IMG/VR virus record: IMGVR_UViG_3300025687_004614
Location: 1 to 33,866 of that record
DNA from: a virus
DNA: 33,866 nucleotides
Reading direction: 5' to 3' (one strand)
Positions within the stretch are counted from its first letter, which is position 1. The number at the start of each line of letters is the position of its first letter. The notes under the pieces are model-generated. The model worked only from the letters and a program-made list of their open reading frames with translations. It was not told the DNA's origin and searched no databases. Positions 14,510 to 22,073 of the stretch are shown piece by piece. The position numbers were made by a program, and so were the translations under genes.

Positions 14510-16358
14510 ACAGCTTATTATTGATTATGTGAACGATTCAGAAAATCCAATCAAGAATTATAATTTGGCCAGAGAATATCATAAAATCGGACAAACGGCA
14601 GCAGCAATCTCATATTATCTGAGAGCGTCCGAGAGAACTGATGATGACAATCTATCTTATGATTGTCTTGTATTGATTGGTATGTGTTTTGATAGGCAGG
14701 GTAATCGCAACTATACAGTGAAGAGCATGTATAATGCTGCTATCACTCTTATTCCTAGCAGACCAGAAGCATACTATCATCTAGCTAGAAAACTTGAATG
14801 GGAAAAACTTTACTTTGAAAGCTATACAAATGTTGAGATTGCTTTAAAAATGACTACTGTTGATAGTTCAGATGAGACTCTTGAGTATCCTGGTAAGTGG
14901 GCAATGCTGTTTCAAAAAGCTGTTGCAGCTTGGTGGCGCGGCAGAGGCATGGAAGCAAGAAAAATATTTCAAGTTTTGCTGAATGAATACTGGTCTGAAA
15001 TTGATGAACAACATAAGAGTTCTATTGAACAAAACATAGTCAGATTAGGTTCTGGTCCTGATTCTTATGCATTTAGAATATATGATAAGAAGATGTATTC
15101 AAAACTAAGATATAAGTTTCCAGGTTCAAGTATCATTGAACAAAACTATTCTCAAGTATATCAAGACCTTTTTATTTTGTCTGTATTGAAAGGCAAGCGT
15201 AACGGTACATTCTTAGAAGTTGGTGGTGCGGGACCTGGAAAAGGTAACAATACAACCCTACTTGAATATAAGTTTGATTGGAAAGGTGTGTCGATTGAAT
15301 ATGATGAAAAGTTTATCAATGAATATCGCGCGGCTCGACCAAAAACAACCTTGCTTCATCAAGACGCATTAAAGACAGATTATTCTCATCTGCTGAAAAC
15401 ACACTTTACTAATAATGTGATTGACTACCTTCAACTAGATATTGAACCTGCAAGCAACACTTATAAATGCTTATTGAAAATTCCTTTTGATGAATATAAA
15501 TTTAGAGTCATCACATATGAACATGATTATTATGCAGATATCTCACGATCATATCGTGAGAAGTCGCGAGATTATTTACGTTCAAAAGGATATATTCTTG
15601 TAGTAAACGATGTGTCACCTGATGGTATATGCACTTTTGAAGATTGGTGGATACATCCTGATCTGGTAGACAAAGAAGCACTAGAAAAAATGATGTGCAT
15701 CACTGATGGTATAACAGATTCGACAAAATATATTTTGTCTGGTAATGAAAATGAAACAGAGAAAAGCAATATGACTTTTATGATAAACACAAATTTTAAG
15801 AAGCGGGCTTTCGTAGTTGATAACTTTTATAGCGATCCGATGGCTGTACGAAAGTTCGCACAAGAACAGGAATATATTGACGGTGGTCTTGGCCGTGGAT
15901 TTATTGGTAAGAGAACATACAATCAATATCTTTTTTCTGGTATTAAAGAAGCATTTGAAAGCATTATGGGTAAGCGAATTACAAAGTGGGAAGAGCATGG
16001 CATGAACGGTAGATTCCAGCTTAACATTGCCGGCGAACCCATTGTCTATCACTGTGATGACCAAGATTATGCTGCCATGATCTATCTAACGCCAGACGCA
16101 CCATCAAGTTGCGGAACATCTACTTTTAGACATAGAGCAACCAAGATTTATCATAAAGAAGATCCTAATATTCGTTCAGCGTTTAACTATAAGACATTTT
16201 TGGATGCAACTCCATATGAGAAAGTTGATCAGTTTGGCAACATGTTCAATAGACTTGTTATCTTTGATGCTGGTTCTATTCATGGAGCAAACGAATATTT
16301 TGGAACAGATATGGAAGATGGTAGATTGTGGCACATGTTTTTCTTTGATGCTGAATAA
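14502..16358 (+). CDS. TPR / FkbM-like methyltransferase / 2OG-Fe(II) oxygenase fusion protein
   Basis: A 618-aa multidomain protein. Residues 1-190 contain helical TPR-like repeats (for example PIKNYNLAREYHKIGQTAAA and PEAYYHLARKLEWEKLYFES). Residues of about 215-390 form an FkbM-like methyltransferase: YSQVYQDLFIL, then GTFLEVGGAGPGKGNNTTLL (SAM motif I), SIEYD, and LQLDIEP. Residues of about 425-618 look like a double-stranded beta-helix dioxygenase with H517-x-D519, a distal H594 and R608 as candidate Fe(II) and 2-oxoglutarate ligands. The combination suggests successive modification of one acceptor, perhaps a glycan or virion protein. Each domain is assigned by eye; the third resembles DUF6445-type proteins. 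Confidence 0.7.
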   Translation: MLEQLIIDYVNDSENPIKNYNLAREYHKIGQTAAAISYYLRASERTDDDNLSYDCLVLIGMCFDRQGNRNYTVKSMYNAAITLIPSRPEAYYHLARKLEWEKLYFESYTNVEIALKMTTVDSSDETLEYPGKWAMLFQKAVAAWWRGRGMEARKIFQVLLNEYWSEIDEQHKSSIEQNIVRLGSGPDSYAFRIYDKKMYSKLRYKFPGSSIIEQNYSQVYQDLFILSVLKGKRNGTFLEVGGAGPGKGNNTTLLEYKFDWKGVSIEYDEKFINEYRAARPKTTLLHQDALKTDYSHLLKTHFTNNVIDYLQLDIEPASNTYKCLLKIPFDEYKFRVITYEHDYYADISRSYREKSRDYLRSKGYILVVNDVSPDGICTFEDWWIHPDLVDKEALEKMMCITDGITDSTKYILSGNENETEKSNMTFMINTNFKKRAFVVDNFYSDPMAVRKFAQEQEYIDGGLGRGFIGKRTYNQYLFSGIKEAFESIMGKRITKWEEHGMNGRFQLNIAGEPIVYHCDDQDYAAMIYLTPDAPSSCGTSTFRHRATKIYHKEDPNIRSAFNYKTFLDATPYEKVDQFGNMFNRLVIFDAGSIHGANEYFGTDMEDGRLWHMFFFDAE

Positions 16359-16364
16359 TATTTC

Positions 16365-16393
16365 TTGACATTTGACTTGTGAAGTATTATATA
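16365..16393 (+). promoter_or_regulatory. sigma70-type promoter for hsp20
   Basis: TTGACA (16365-16370) and TATATA (16388-16393), 17-nt spacer. Transcription from about 16400 gives a 60-nt leader that begins with the hairpin at 16405-16425. Confidence 0.85.
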
Positions 16394-16404
16394 TAGAGAT
16401 GTAA

Positions 16405-16425
16405 GTTCTCGCCTAATGGGAGAAC
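16405..16425 (+). other. 5' leader hairpin of hsp20 mRNA
   Basis: GTTCTC / GAGAAC stem with CC/GG pairing extending it across a bulge and a TAAT loop, a few bases after the predicted transcription start. It could stabilise the mRNA. It is too far from the ribosome binding site (AGGAG at about 16450) to mask it directly. Confidence 0.45.
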
Positions 16426-16462
16426 AAGCATAAAATAACTTGCTAATATAGGAGTTAACAAC

Positions 16463-16963
16463 ATGACTATCAACAAAATTCCCTATTTTGATCCTTTCTC
16501 TTTCTCCAAGCTTAACACAACAGTTGGTTTTGAACCAATGCTTAAAAAGCTTGCGGAAATTTCTGAAACACTTCCCAAGATGCAGACTTATCCTCCATAC
16601 AACATCAAACAAGTTGATGAGAACAAGTATGTGATTGAAATGGCCGTTGCTGGCTTTGGTCGTCACGATCTTGAACTTGAACTTCAAGATGGCGTTTTGA
16701 CCATCAAAGGTTCACTAACATCCGACGAGGGTGAGTATCTTCACAAGGGAATAGCAGATCGTGCGTTTACCCGCAAGTTTACTCTTGCTGATACAGTGGA
16801 AGTCAAGAATGCAGACTTGATCAATGGTATGCTCAAGATTTGGCTTGAACGCTTCATTCCTGAAGAGAAAAAGCCAAAGAAGATCAACATTGGTGAAGCT
16901 GAAACTGCACATAACGGTGAGCCGACTAAGCAGTTTCTATCTGAGAAGTATGGTGAAAAATAA
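16463..16963 (+). CDS. hsp20: Small heat-shock protein, Hsp20/IbpA family
   Basis: A 166-aa alpha-crystallin-type chaperone that would hold unfolding proteins during infection. The domain starts at YPPYNIKQVDENKYVIEMAV (about residues 43-62), followed by GFGRHDLELEL, GVLTIKG, EYLHKGIADRAFTRKFTLAD, and ends with the conserved stretch NGMLKIWLERFIPEEKKPKKI. This is closest to proteobacterial IbpA-like proteins; Hsp20 genes are common in T4-like aquatic phages. The gene has its own promoter and an AGGAG site. Its TAA overlaps the ATG of the next small ORF. Confidence 0.93.
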   Translation: MTINKIPYFDPFSFSKLNTTVGFEPMLKKLAEISETLPKMQTYPPYNIKQVDENKYVIEMAVAGFGRHDLELELQDGVLTIKGSLTSDEGEYLHKGIADRAFTRKFTLADTVEVKNADLINGMLKIWLERFIPEEKKPKKINIGEAETAHNGEPTKQFLSEKYGEK

Positions 16964-17112
16964 TGTTAGATTTTCTAAAGAGATTGTTTTCACCACGAAC
17001 TAATGAAGAGCGTATGCAAAATTTTCTGAGTCAGGCTACGGACCGAGTACATCTTGAGTGTCTTCAGCGTGAATGGGATCGTATGTCTCATGAACAAAAG
17101 AGTAACTGGTAA
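16963..17112 (+). CDS. Small DUF3563-like protein
   Basis: A 49-aa ORF starting at the TAATG overlap with hsp20. The N-terminus MLDFLKRLFSPRTNEER and the central FLSQATDRVHLECLQREWDR follow the pattern of DUF3563, a short proteobacterial family of unknown function (hydrophobic start, then a helix with D-x-x-x-LE-x-x-x-RE). The match is by eye. Tight coupling with hsp20 and the preserved reading frame support it being translated. Confidence 0.6.
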   Translation: MLDFLKRLFSPRTNEERMQNFLSQATDRVHLECLQREWDRMSHEQKSNW

Positions 17113-17159
17113 TGATACCGTATACTGACGAAGAAGCTGACTGGTTATCTGGTCAGTAA
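17112..17159 (+). CDS. Very short ORF (15 codons), possibly a leader peptide
   Basis: Begins at another TAATG overlap and encodes MIPYTDEEADWLSGQ. It lies in the region before pstS, across the candidate Pho-box-like repeats. It may be only chance; the repeated TAATG arrangement is the sole reason to list it. Confidence 0.25.
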   Translation: MIPYTDEEADWLSGQ

Positions 17160-17170
17160 CACTATATACT
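17125..17170 (+). promoter_or_regulatory. Candidate phosphate-responsive promoter upstream of pstS
   Basis: Three CTG-containing repeats at a 12-nt period: CTGACGA (17125), CTGACTG (17137), CTGGTCA (17149). They are followed by TATACT at 17165-17170. No good -35 box lies 17 nt upstream (TGGTTA), as expected of an activator-dependent promoter. Pho boxes are CTGTCAT repeats at an 11-nt period, so the match is imperfect. Confidence 0.35.
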
Positions 17171-17196
17171 GAGGGAGAATGAACTCCCTCAGTTTT
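17168..17196 (+). terminator. Intrinsic terminator overlapping the pstS -10 box
   Basis: Perfect 10-bp stem ACTGAGGGAG / CTCCCTCAGT, 6-nt loop, then TTTTCATT. It would end transcripts from hsp20. The last three bases of the candidate -10 box (TATACT) fall in its 5' arm, so pstS transcripts would lack that arm. Confidence 0.85.
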
Positions 17197-17211
17197 CATT
17201 ATGGAGAGACT

Positions 17212-18180
17212 ATGAATAAAATTATGTTATCTTTAGCTGCTGCTTTGTTTGCTTTTGGTACAAGCACAGCATATGCATCCCGTGATCAAATCCGTATCGT
17301 CGGATCATCTACAGTTTATCCCTTCACAACTGCCGTAGCAGAACAGTTTGGTAAGAAGACTGGTTCTAAGACACCAATCGTTGAATCAACTGGTACTGGT
17401 GGCGGTTTCAAGTTGTTCTGTGCTGGCACTGGCGAAGGCCATCCTGACGCAACAAATGCTTCACGCGCAATCAAGGAAGTTGAACTTGAAGACTGTAAGA
17501 AGAATGGTGTAACTGTTACAGAACTTGCAGTTGGTATTGACGCAATCGTGTTGTCAAGAGCAGCATCAAATGATGATATGTCATTGACAACTGAAATGCT
17601 TTATAGATCATTAGCTAAGTGGGTCATCGTTGATGGTGAAATCGTAGATAATCCATACAAGACTTGGGCAGATGTTGATTCTTCACTGCCTGCTATTAAG
17701 ATTGAAGTTCTTGGACCACCGCCAACTTCTGGTACACGCGACTCGTTTGTCGAGTTGGTAATGGAAAAGGAATGTAAGGCTGCTATCAAATCTAACGCAC
17801 TTACTGTTACAGAAGACGAAGAAAAGTCTCTTTGTAAGTCAATGCGTGAAGATGGAGCATTCATTGAAGCTGGTGAAAATGACAACATAATCGTTAACAA
17901 GCTTCAATCTAATCCAAACGCTTTCGGCATTTTTGGTTATTCATTCCTTGATGAGAACCGTAGTTCATTAAAGGGTGCTACAATCAATGGTGTTGTTCCT
18001 GAGTATGAAAGCATTAAGTCAGGAAATTATGCTATCTCTCGTCCGTTGTTTGTGTATTTTAAGAACGAACACTTTGATGTAATTCCAAATCTTCGTGAGT
18101 TTATGGAAGAGTATAAGAGTGAAGATGCAATCGGTGAAGAAGGCTACTTGACTGAAAAGGGCCTTATCTCTCTAAACTGA
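17212..18180 (+). CDS. pstS: Phosphate-binding periplasmic protein PstS
   Basis: A 322-aa phosphate ABC-transporter substrate-binding protein. Residues 1-22 are a Sec signal peptide (MNKIMLSLAAALFAFG, then cleavage after AYA). The mature protein starts SRDQIRIVGSSTVYPF, and the phosphate-binding STGTGGGFKLFC and NASRAI segments follow. Phage-borne pstS is known from cyanophages and pelagiphages and is thought to keep phosphate uptake running in starved hosts. The start is at ATG 17212 (GGAGA 6 nt upstream), not the upstream in-frame codon at 17179. It is monocistronic between a terminator and a promoter/terminator unit. Confidence 0.94.
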   Translation: MNKIMLSLAAALFAFGTSTAYASRDQIRIVGSSTVYPFTTAVAEQFGKKTGSKTPIVESTGTGGGFKLFCAGTGEGHPDATNASRAIKEVELEDCKKNGVTVTELAVGIDAIVLSRAASNDDMSLTTEMLYRSLAKWVIVDGEIVDNPYKTWADVDSSLPAIKIEVLGPPPTSGTRDSFVELVMEKECKAAIKSNALTVTEDEEKSLCKSMREDGAFIEAGENDNIIVNKLQSNPNAFGIFGYSFLDENRSSLKGATINGVVPEYESIKSGNYAISRPLFVYFKNEHFDVIPNLREFMEEYKSEDAIGEEGYLTEKGLISLN

Positions 18181-18182
18181 TA

Positions 18183-18211
18183 TTGACATTACAGAGAGGA
18201 TGCTATATACT
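18183..18211 (+). promoter_or_regulatory. sigma70-type promoter of the glycan cassette
   Basis: TTGACA (18183-18188), 17-nt spacer, TATACT (18206-18211). The -10 box lies in the loop of the terminator at 18193-18226. It is the only strong promoter seen ahead of the 10.5-kb cassette. Confidence 0.88.
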
Positions 18212-18226
18212 AGTGTCCTCTCTTTT
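18193..18226 (+). terminator. Intrinsic terminator after pstS, overlapping a promoter
   Basis: AGAGAGGA / TCCTCTCT stem (8 bp), 15-nt loop holding the -10 box, followed by T residues (the last T of the stem plus three more, then ATTATA). It ends pstS transcription while new transcripts start inside it. Confidence 0.82.
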
Positions 18227-18240
18227 ATTATAGGTATATT

Positions 18241-18996
18241 ATGAAACTCATTATTGAAAGATCGGTTGTCGTTATCACACCCACTATCGGTTCCCAAAAA
18301 CTCAAAGATGCTGTCCTCAGCGTTCAAAAGCAAACATATTCTAATCTTGAACATTTGATTGTTGTAGATGGATATGAGTATGAAGATCCTATGAATGATG
18401 CTCTACGTGCCGCTTGGCAAGAAATGCCAGATGGTAATGAGCGATTGCCAATGGCAATGGTTCTTCCATTCAATACAGGCGCAAATGGATTCTATGGTCA
18501 TCGCATCTATGCTGGTATTCCTCATCTAGTCAATGCTGATTATGTCTTCTTTCTTGATGAAGACAACTGGTATGAACCAAACCATGTTGCTTCACTTGTA
18601 GAAGTATTAGATCGTGATAATGACTTTGCACATTCACTTCGTAAGATTTATCAACCAGACAAGACATATGTGTGTGATGATAATTGTGAAGCACTTGGTA
18701 AATGGCCGATCTATTTCTCACACAATGATCCACAATATCTTGTAGATACATCTTCGTTCGCGTTCAATAGAAAATTTCTAGAAAAGACTTGTCACTTATG
18801 GCATTCTGGCTGGGGTGGTGATAGAAGATATCTATACTCTGTCATGCAGAATGCAAAGTGGGATACAAGTCGTAAGCACACACTATGCTATCGTCTTGAT
18901 GGAAATCCTGGTTCAGTAACTGCTGATTTCTTTATCAAAGGCAATGAAGAACAATTGAAACATTATAATGGAGAACTGCCATGGCTAAAAATCTAA
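18241..18996 (+). CDS. Family 2-type glycosyltransferase
   Basis: A 251-aa GT-A glycosyltransferase. It shows the GT2 opening VVVITPTIGSQKLKDAVLSV (residues 9-28), LEHLIVVDG with the nucleotide-binding Asp, the metal-binding motif VFFLDEDNWYEPNHV (about residues 101-115) and a possible acceptor-side GGDRRYL. It is first in the glycan cassette, 30 nt downstream of the promoter core. The donor and acceptor are not evident. The 3' end overlaps the next gene by 16 nt. Confidence 0.85.
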   Translation: MKLIIERSVVVITPTIGSQKLKDAVLSVQKQTYSNLEHLIVVDGYEYEDPMNDALRAAWQEMPDGNERLPMAMVLPFNTGANGFYGHRIYAGIPHLVNADYVFFLDEDNWYEPNHVASLVEVLDRDNDFAHSLRKIYQPDKTYVCDDNCEALGKWPIYFSHNDPQYLVDTSSFAFNRKFLEKTCHLWHSGWGGDRRYLYSVMQNAKWDTSRKHTLCYRLDGNPGSVTADFFIKGNEEQLKHYNGELPWLKI

Positions 18997-19871
18997 TCAT
19001 CGGCGGCGCAGCAAACTACAAATATGATGATGTAAAATACTGGATCAACTCAATCAAGAAGTCTGGTTTTGATGGTGATGTTGTTCTGGTTGTAACAAAT
19101 ATGAAGAATGATGAACTGGCAAAAATTGCTGAAAGGGGTGTTCAACTTCTTGCATATGGTCAAAAAGACAATGAAGGCAACTATGTGAGTAACAGTGGAA
19201 TGCCGCCCCATGTAGAACGGTTCTTTCATATATGGAACTTTCTCAATACGACAACAGAAGAATATGATTTCGTGATTACAACTGATGTTCGTGATGTTGT
19301 ATTCCAAAAAAATCCTTCGGACTTCTTAGATGAAGATGACTTCTGTGATTTTGTTGCTGCTGGTGAAGGACTAGCGTATGAAGATGAACCATGGGGCAAC
19401 AATAACTATCTACAAGCATTTGGTCCATTCTTCCACAATCTCATAAAAAAGAATGAAATATACAATGTTGGTGTCATGGCAGGGCGTTTAGATGTTGTTC
19501 GTGACATTATACTTTTGATCTTGCAATTGAGCATCAATCGTCCAATATCAATTGTCGATCAAGCTGTGTATAACTTCATTCTAAACACAGGTCTTGTGAA
19601 AAGTAGAACAGAGTTTTTTGGTAACAACTCAGGCTGGGCATGTAATCTAGGAACAACTCTTGCGGCAATTCAGTCTGGCGCTGGTGATATTGGACAGAAA
19701 AATGATCCAACTGCACAAATCATGTATCAGACAAAATATCTTTATTCACAACCCACATTCAAAGATGATGGCACTGTCTGTAACAGTCATGATATTCCTT
19801 TTTGTATCGTTCATCAATATGATAGAGTTGCAGACTTAGCAGATAAGATCAGGATCAAGTATAATGACTAA
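18981..19871 (+). CDS. Putative glycosyltransferase (GT-A type)
   Basis: A 296-aa protein. Its N-terminal strand KNLIIGGAANYKYDDVKYWI and the motif YDFVITTDVRDVVFQKNP (acidic D-x-R-D in place of DxD) point to a GT-A fold. NVGVMAGRLDVVRDI and IVDQAVYNFIL resemble the part around the catalytic region of processive or capsule-type transferases. The family is not firmly recognised. It overlaps the GT10-like gene by 8 nt. Confidence 0.65.
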   Translation: MAKNLIIGGAANYKYDDVKYWINSIKKSGFDGDVVLVVTNMKNDELAKIAERGVQLLAYGQKDNEGNYVSNSGMPPHVERFFHIWNFLNTTTEEYDFVITTDVRDVVFQKNPSDFLDEDDFCDFVAAGEGLAYEDEPWGNNNYLQAFGPFFHNLIKKNEIYNVGVMAGRLDVVRDIILLILQLSINRPISIVDQAVYNFILNTGLVKSRTEFFGNNSGWACNLGTTLAAIQSGAGDIGQKNDPTAQIMYQTKYLYSQPTFKDDGTVCNSHDIPFCIVHQYDRVADLADKIRIKYND

Positions 19872-20745
19872 GCCAAAACTAAGATTGGGATTTACGGATT
19901 ATTATCCTACACTAGATGAGTTCTTTCTTGACACTCTTTCTTCAAGATTTGATATTACTAGAGATGATGATCATCCAACATATTTAATTTTTGCGGATGA
20001 AACATTTGGAAAAAACAATCTGAATTACGATCACAATAAAGTAATCAAGATTTTTTTCACTGGTGAAAACAGAAGACCACAAAACTATGTGTGTCATTTT
20101 GCCATAACATTCGATCATCTTGATAGTGATCGTTTCTATCGTTTGCCTTTATACATTCTTGACAATTGGAATGCCGAGCATATGGGTCTTACTTCCTTAT
20201 ATGAAGCAAACACGAACCGAACTTTTACTACAGATGATTGGCATAAACGCACAGAATTTTGTGGTTTCATTTCAGGCAATGGTGGTAGTCTTGATAGAAA
20301 CAACATGTTCCACATTCTATCAGAGTACAAAAGAGTTGACAGTGCTGGTCCTTTGTTCAATAATATTGGACATATTATTCCTCGAGGGCACGAAGCACAA
20401 AAACATAAGATGGAATTTCTATCTAATTACAGATTCAATCTTTGCTATGAGAACAGTTCTTATCCCGGGTATGTAACAGAAAAGTTGCCACATGCATTTG
20501 TTTCAGGCACTGTACCTATATACTGGGGTAGTCCTGTGGTAGATGTTGACTTCAATACAGATGCTTTTGTCAACAGACACGATTTTGAAACTGATGCGGA
20601 TATGGTCAAATATATAATTGAGATAGACAATAACATGTACCTGTGGTTAGAAATTATGAATCGACCGTTCTTCAATCCAAAAAACAAGTTTATTGATCTT
20701 GATCGATTTAGAAACTGGTTCATTCGTAATGTATATAGAGGTTGA
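19864..20745 (+). CDS. Alpha-1,3-fucosyltransferase-like enzyme (GT10)
   Basis: A 293-aa GT-B enzyme of family GT10, which transfers L-fucose from GDP-fucose to N-acetylglucosamine or glucose residues. The diagnostic donor-binding stretch YRFNLCYENSSYPGYVTEKL, continuing as PHAFVSGTVPIYWGSP, covers residues 189-224. FFTGENRRP (64-72) is the second family motif. The cassette also encodes the GDP-6-deoxysugar pathway, so donor synthesis and transfer are on the same phage transcript. With the ColD-like enzyme present, the donor may be GDP-L-colitose (3-deoxy-fucose) rather than fucose (inference). Confidence 0.88.
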   Translation: MTKPKLRLGFTDYYPTLDEFFLDTLSSRFDITRDDDHPTYLIFADETFGKNNLNYDHNKVIKIFFTGENRRPQNYVCHFAITFDHLDSDRFYRLPLYILDNWNAEHMGLTSLYEANTNRTFTTDDWHKRTEFCGFISGNGGSLDRNNMFHILSEYKRVDSAGPLFNNIGHIIPRGHEAQKHKMEFLSNYRFNLCYENSSYPGYVTEKLPHAFVSGTVPIYWGSPVVDVDFNTDAFVNRHDFETDADMVKYIIEIDNNMYLWLEIMNRPFFNPKNKFIDLDRFRNWFIRNVYRG

Positions 20746-20747
20746 TA

Positions 20748-21371
20748 ATGCAACTCACATATAATTTTTTAGTTGCCAACAATATAAAATCTGTTCTTGA
20801 TATTGGAGCAAATGTTGGTAACTTTTCACTAACAATGAAGCGCAACATACCTCATTTGGATATCTTCATGCTAGAAGCAAATCCTTTCTGTGATACTATG
20901 CTCAAAAGAACGGATATACCTTATGAGATAGCATGTTTGTCTAATGAGAAGAAAGAGGTAAAGCTGTATGTAAATCGTAAGAATATGATTTGCACAGGTG
21001 TATCGTATTACCAAGAGCAAACTATACACTATAGTCCGGAAGATTATATGTTAGCAGAAACAAAGCTTTTGGATGATGTTATATTAAAACAATTCGGAGA
21101 ACAAAAAGCTTTCGAGTTCATCAAAATGGACACTCAAGGTTCTGAACTGGACATTATTCGTGGTGGTATGAAGACTATTGAACAAGCGAAACATATTCAG
21201 ATTGAGACAACTCTGATTGAATACAATAAAGGTTCACCACTCAAAGACGATGTTGTTGAGTTTATGGACAATCTCGGTTTTAAGCAAAACGAAAAGGTAG
21301 AAGTCCATTATAAAGAGCATAACCCAGCTACAGGAATAGTAATACAAGAGGATTGGATTTTTTCAAGATGA
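20748..21371 (+). CDS. FkbM-family methyltransferase
   Basis: A 207-aa SAM-dependent methyltransferase. SAM motif I is SVLDIGANVGNFSLTM near residues 16-31, MLEANP is the beta-2 acidic loop, and the FkbM signature is FIKMDTQGSELDIIRGG near residues 125-141. It probably O-methylates a sugar of the glycan made by the cassette. ATG 20748 is chosen over the TTG two codons upstream. The stop overlaps the next start (ATGA). Confidence 0.88.
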   Translation: MQLTYNFLVANNIKSVLDIGANVGNFSLTMKRNIPHLDIFMLEANPFCDTMLKRTDIPYEIACLSNEKKEVKLYVNRKNMICTGVSYYQEQTIHYSPEDYMLAETKLLDDVILKQFGEQKAFEFIKMDTQGSELDIIRGGMKTIEQAKHIQIETTLIEYNKGSPLKDDVVEFMDNLGFKQNEKVEVHYKEHNPATGIVIQEDWIFSR

Positions 21372-22072
21372 AGATAGCACTATGTTTGTCGGGTCAACCC
21401 CGTTCGTTTGAAAAGGGTTATGAATATCACAAGAAGAATCTTTTTGATCATTATGATGTTGATGTATTCATACACTCATGGCATTATCAGGAAGAGTTAT
21501 TGGATAAGATTGAAACACTTTACAAGCCTAGGGATGTAAACTATGAATTACCATTAAATGAAAATTTCTTCAAGAAGTATAGTGTGGGCAATGCACAGTA
21601 TCCTGCATACAATACAACACAAATGTTCTATGGTGTATTCATGGCAAATCAGCTATGTAAGAAGTATTCTCAGACATTGAACATTGAGTATGATGTTGTC
21701 ATTCGATCTAGATTTGATTTTGCTTTAAACACAAAATTGAACTATGAAGAAGTACAAGATGGAATGATTTATGTACCAAATTGCAGACAGAATTCGGAAC
21801 ACACCGTAGCAAACGATCAGTATGCTTATGGGCAACATTACGCTATGAACCTTTATGCTCAAACATATAACAACATAGACTTCTTACATAGAAATGGTTG
21901 CCCATATAATGGTGAAGAACTCATGTGTGCAAATCTGCATATGTACGGGTTAACAGGAAATAATCTTGTATATGTTGATGTAAATCATCCATTTATGCCA
22001 GATAGATATGGTAGTATGAGACATTCACTCATACGCGATGACTTTAGTGAATGGAACAAATTGAGAGGTTGA
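21368..22072 (+). CDS. Putative glycosyltransferase-like protein
   Basis: A 234-aa protein with the N-terminus MKIALCLSGQPRSFEKGYEY and a central VVIRSRFDFAL, a combination I have seen in uncharacterised glycosyltransferase-like proteins of phages and bacterial capsule loci. RFDF may take the place of the DxD metal site. Position in the cassette supports a sugar-transfer role. The exact family is not recognised. The start overlaps the FkbM stop (ATGA). Confidence 0.55.
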   Translation: MKIALCLSGQPRSFEKGYEYHKKNLFDHYDVDVFIHSWHYQEELLDKIETLYKPRDVNYELPLNENFFKKYSVGNAQYPAYNTTQMFYGVFMANQLCKKYSQTLNIEYDVVIRSRFDFALNTKLNYEEVQDGMIYVPNCRQNSEHTVANDQYAYGQHYAMNLYAQTYNNIDFLHRNGCPYNGEELMCANLHMYGLTGNNLVYVDVNHPFMPDRYGSMRHSLIRDDFSEWNKLRG

Positions 22073-22073
22073 T

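Noticed and set aside
15541-15561. Perfect 9-bp hairpin (TCTCACGAT / ATCGTGAGA) in the TPR/methyltransferase fusion gene.
   Set aside because: Same chance expectation; mid-gene with no regulatory context.
20336-20364. Promoter-like TTGACA-N17-AATAAT inside the GT10 gene.
   Set aside because: Mid-gene, imperfect -10, and no downstream gene start close by.
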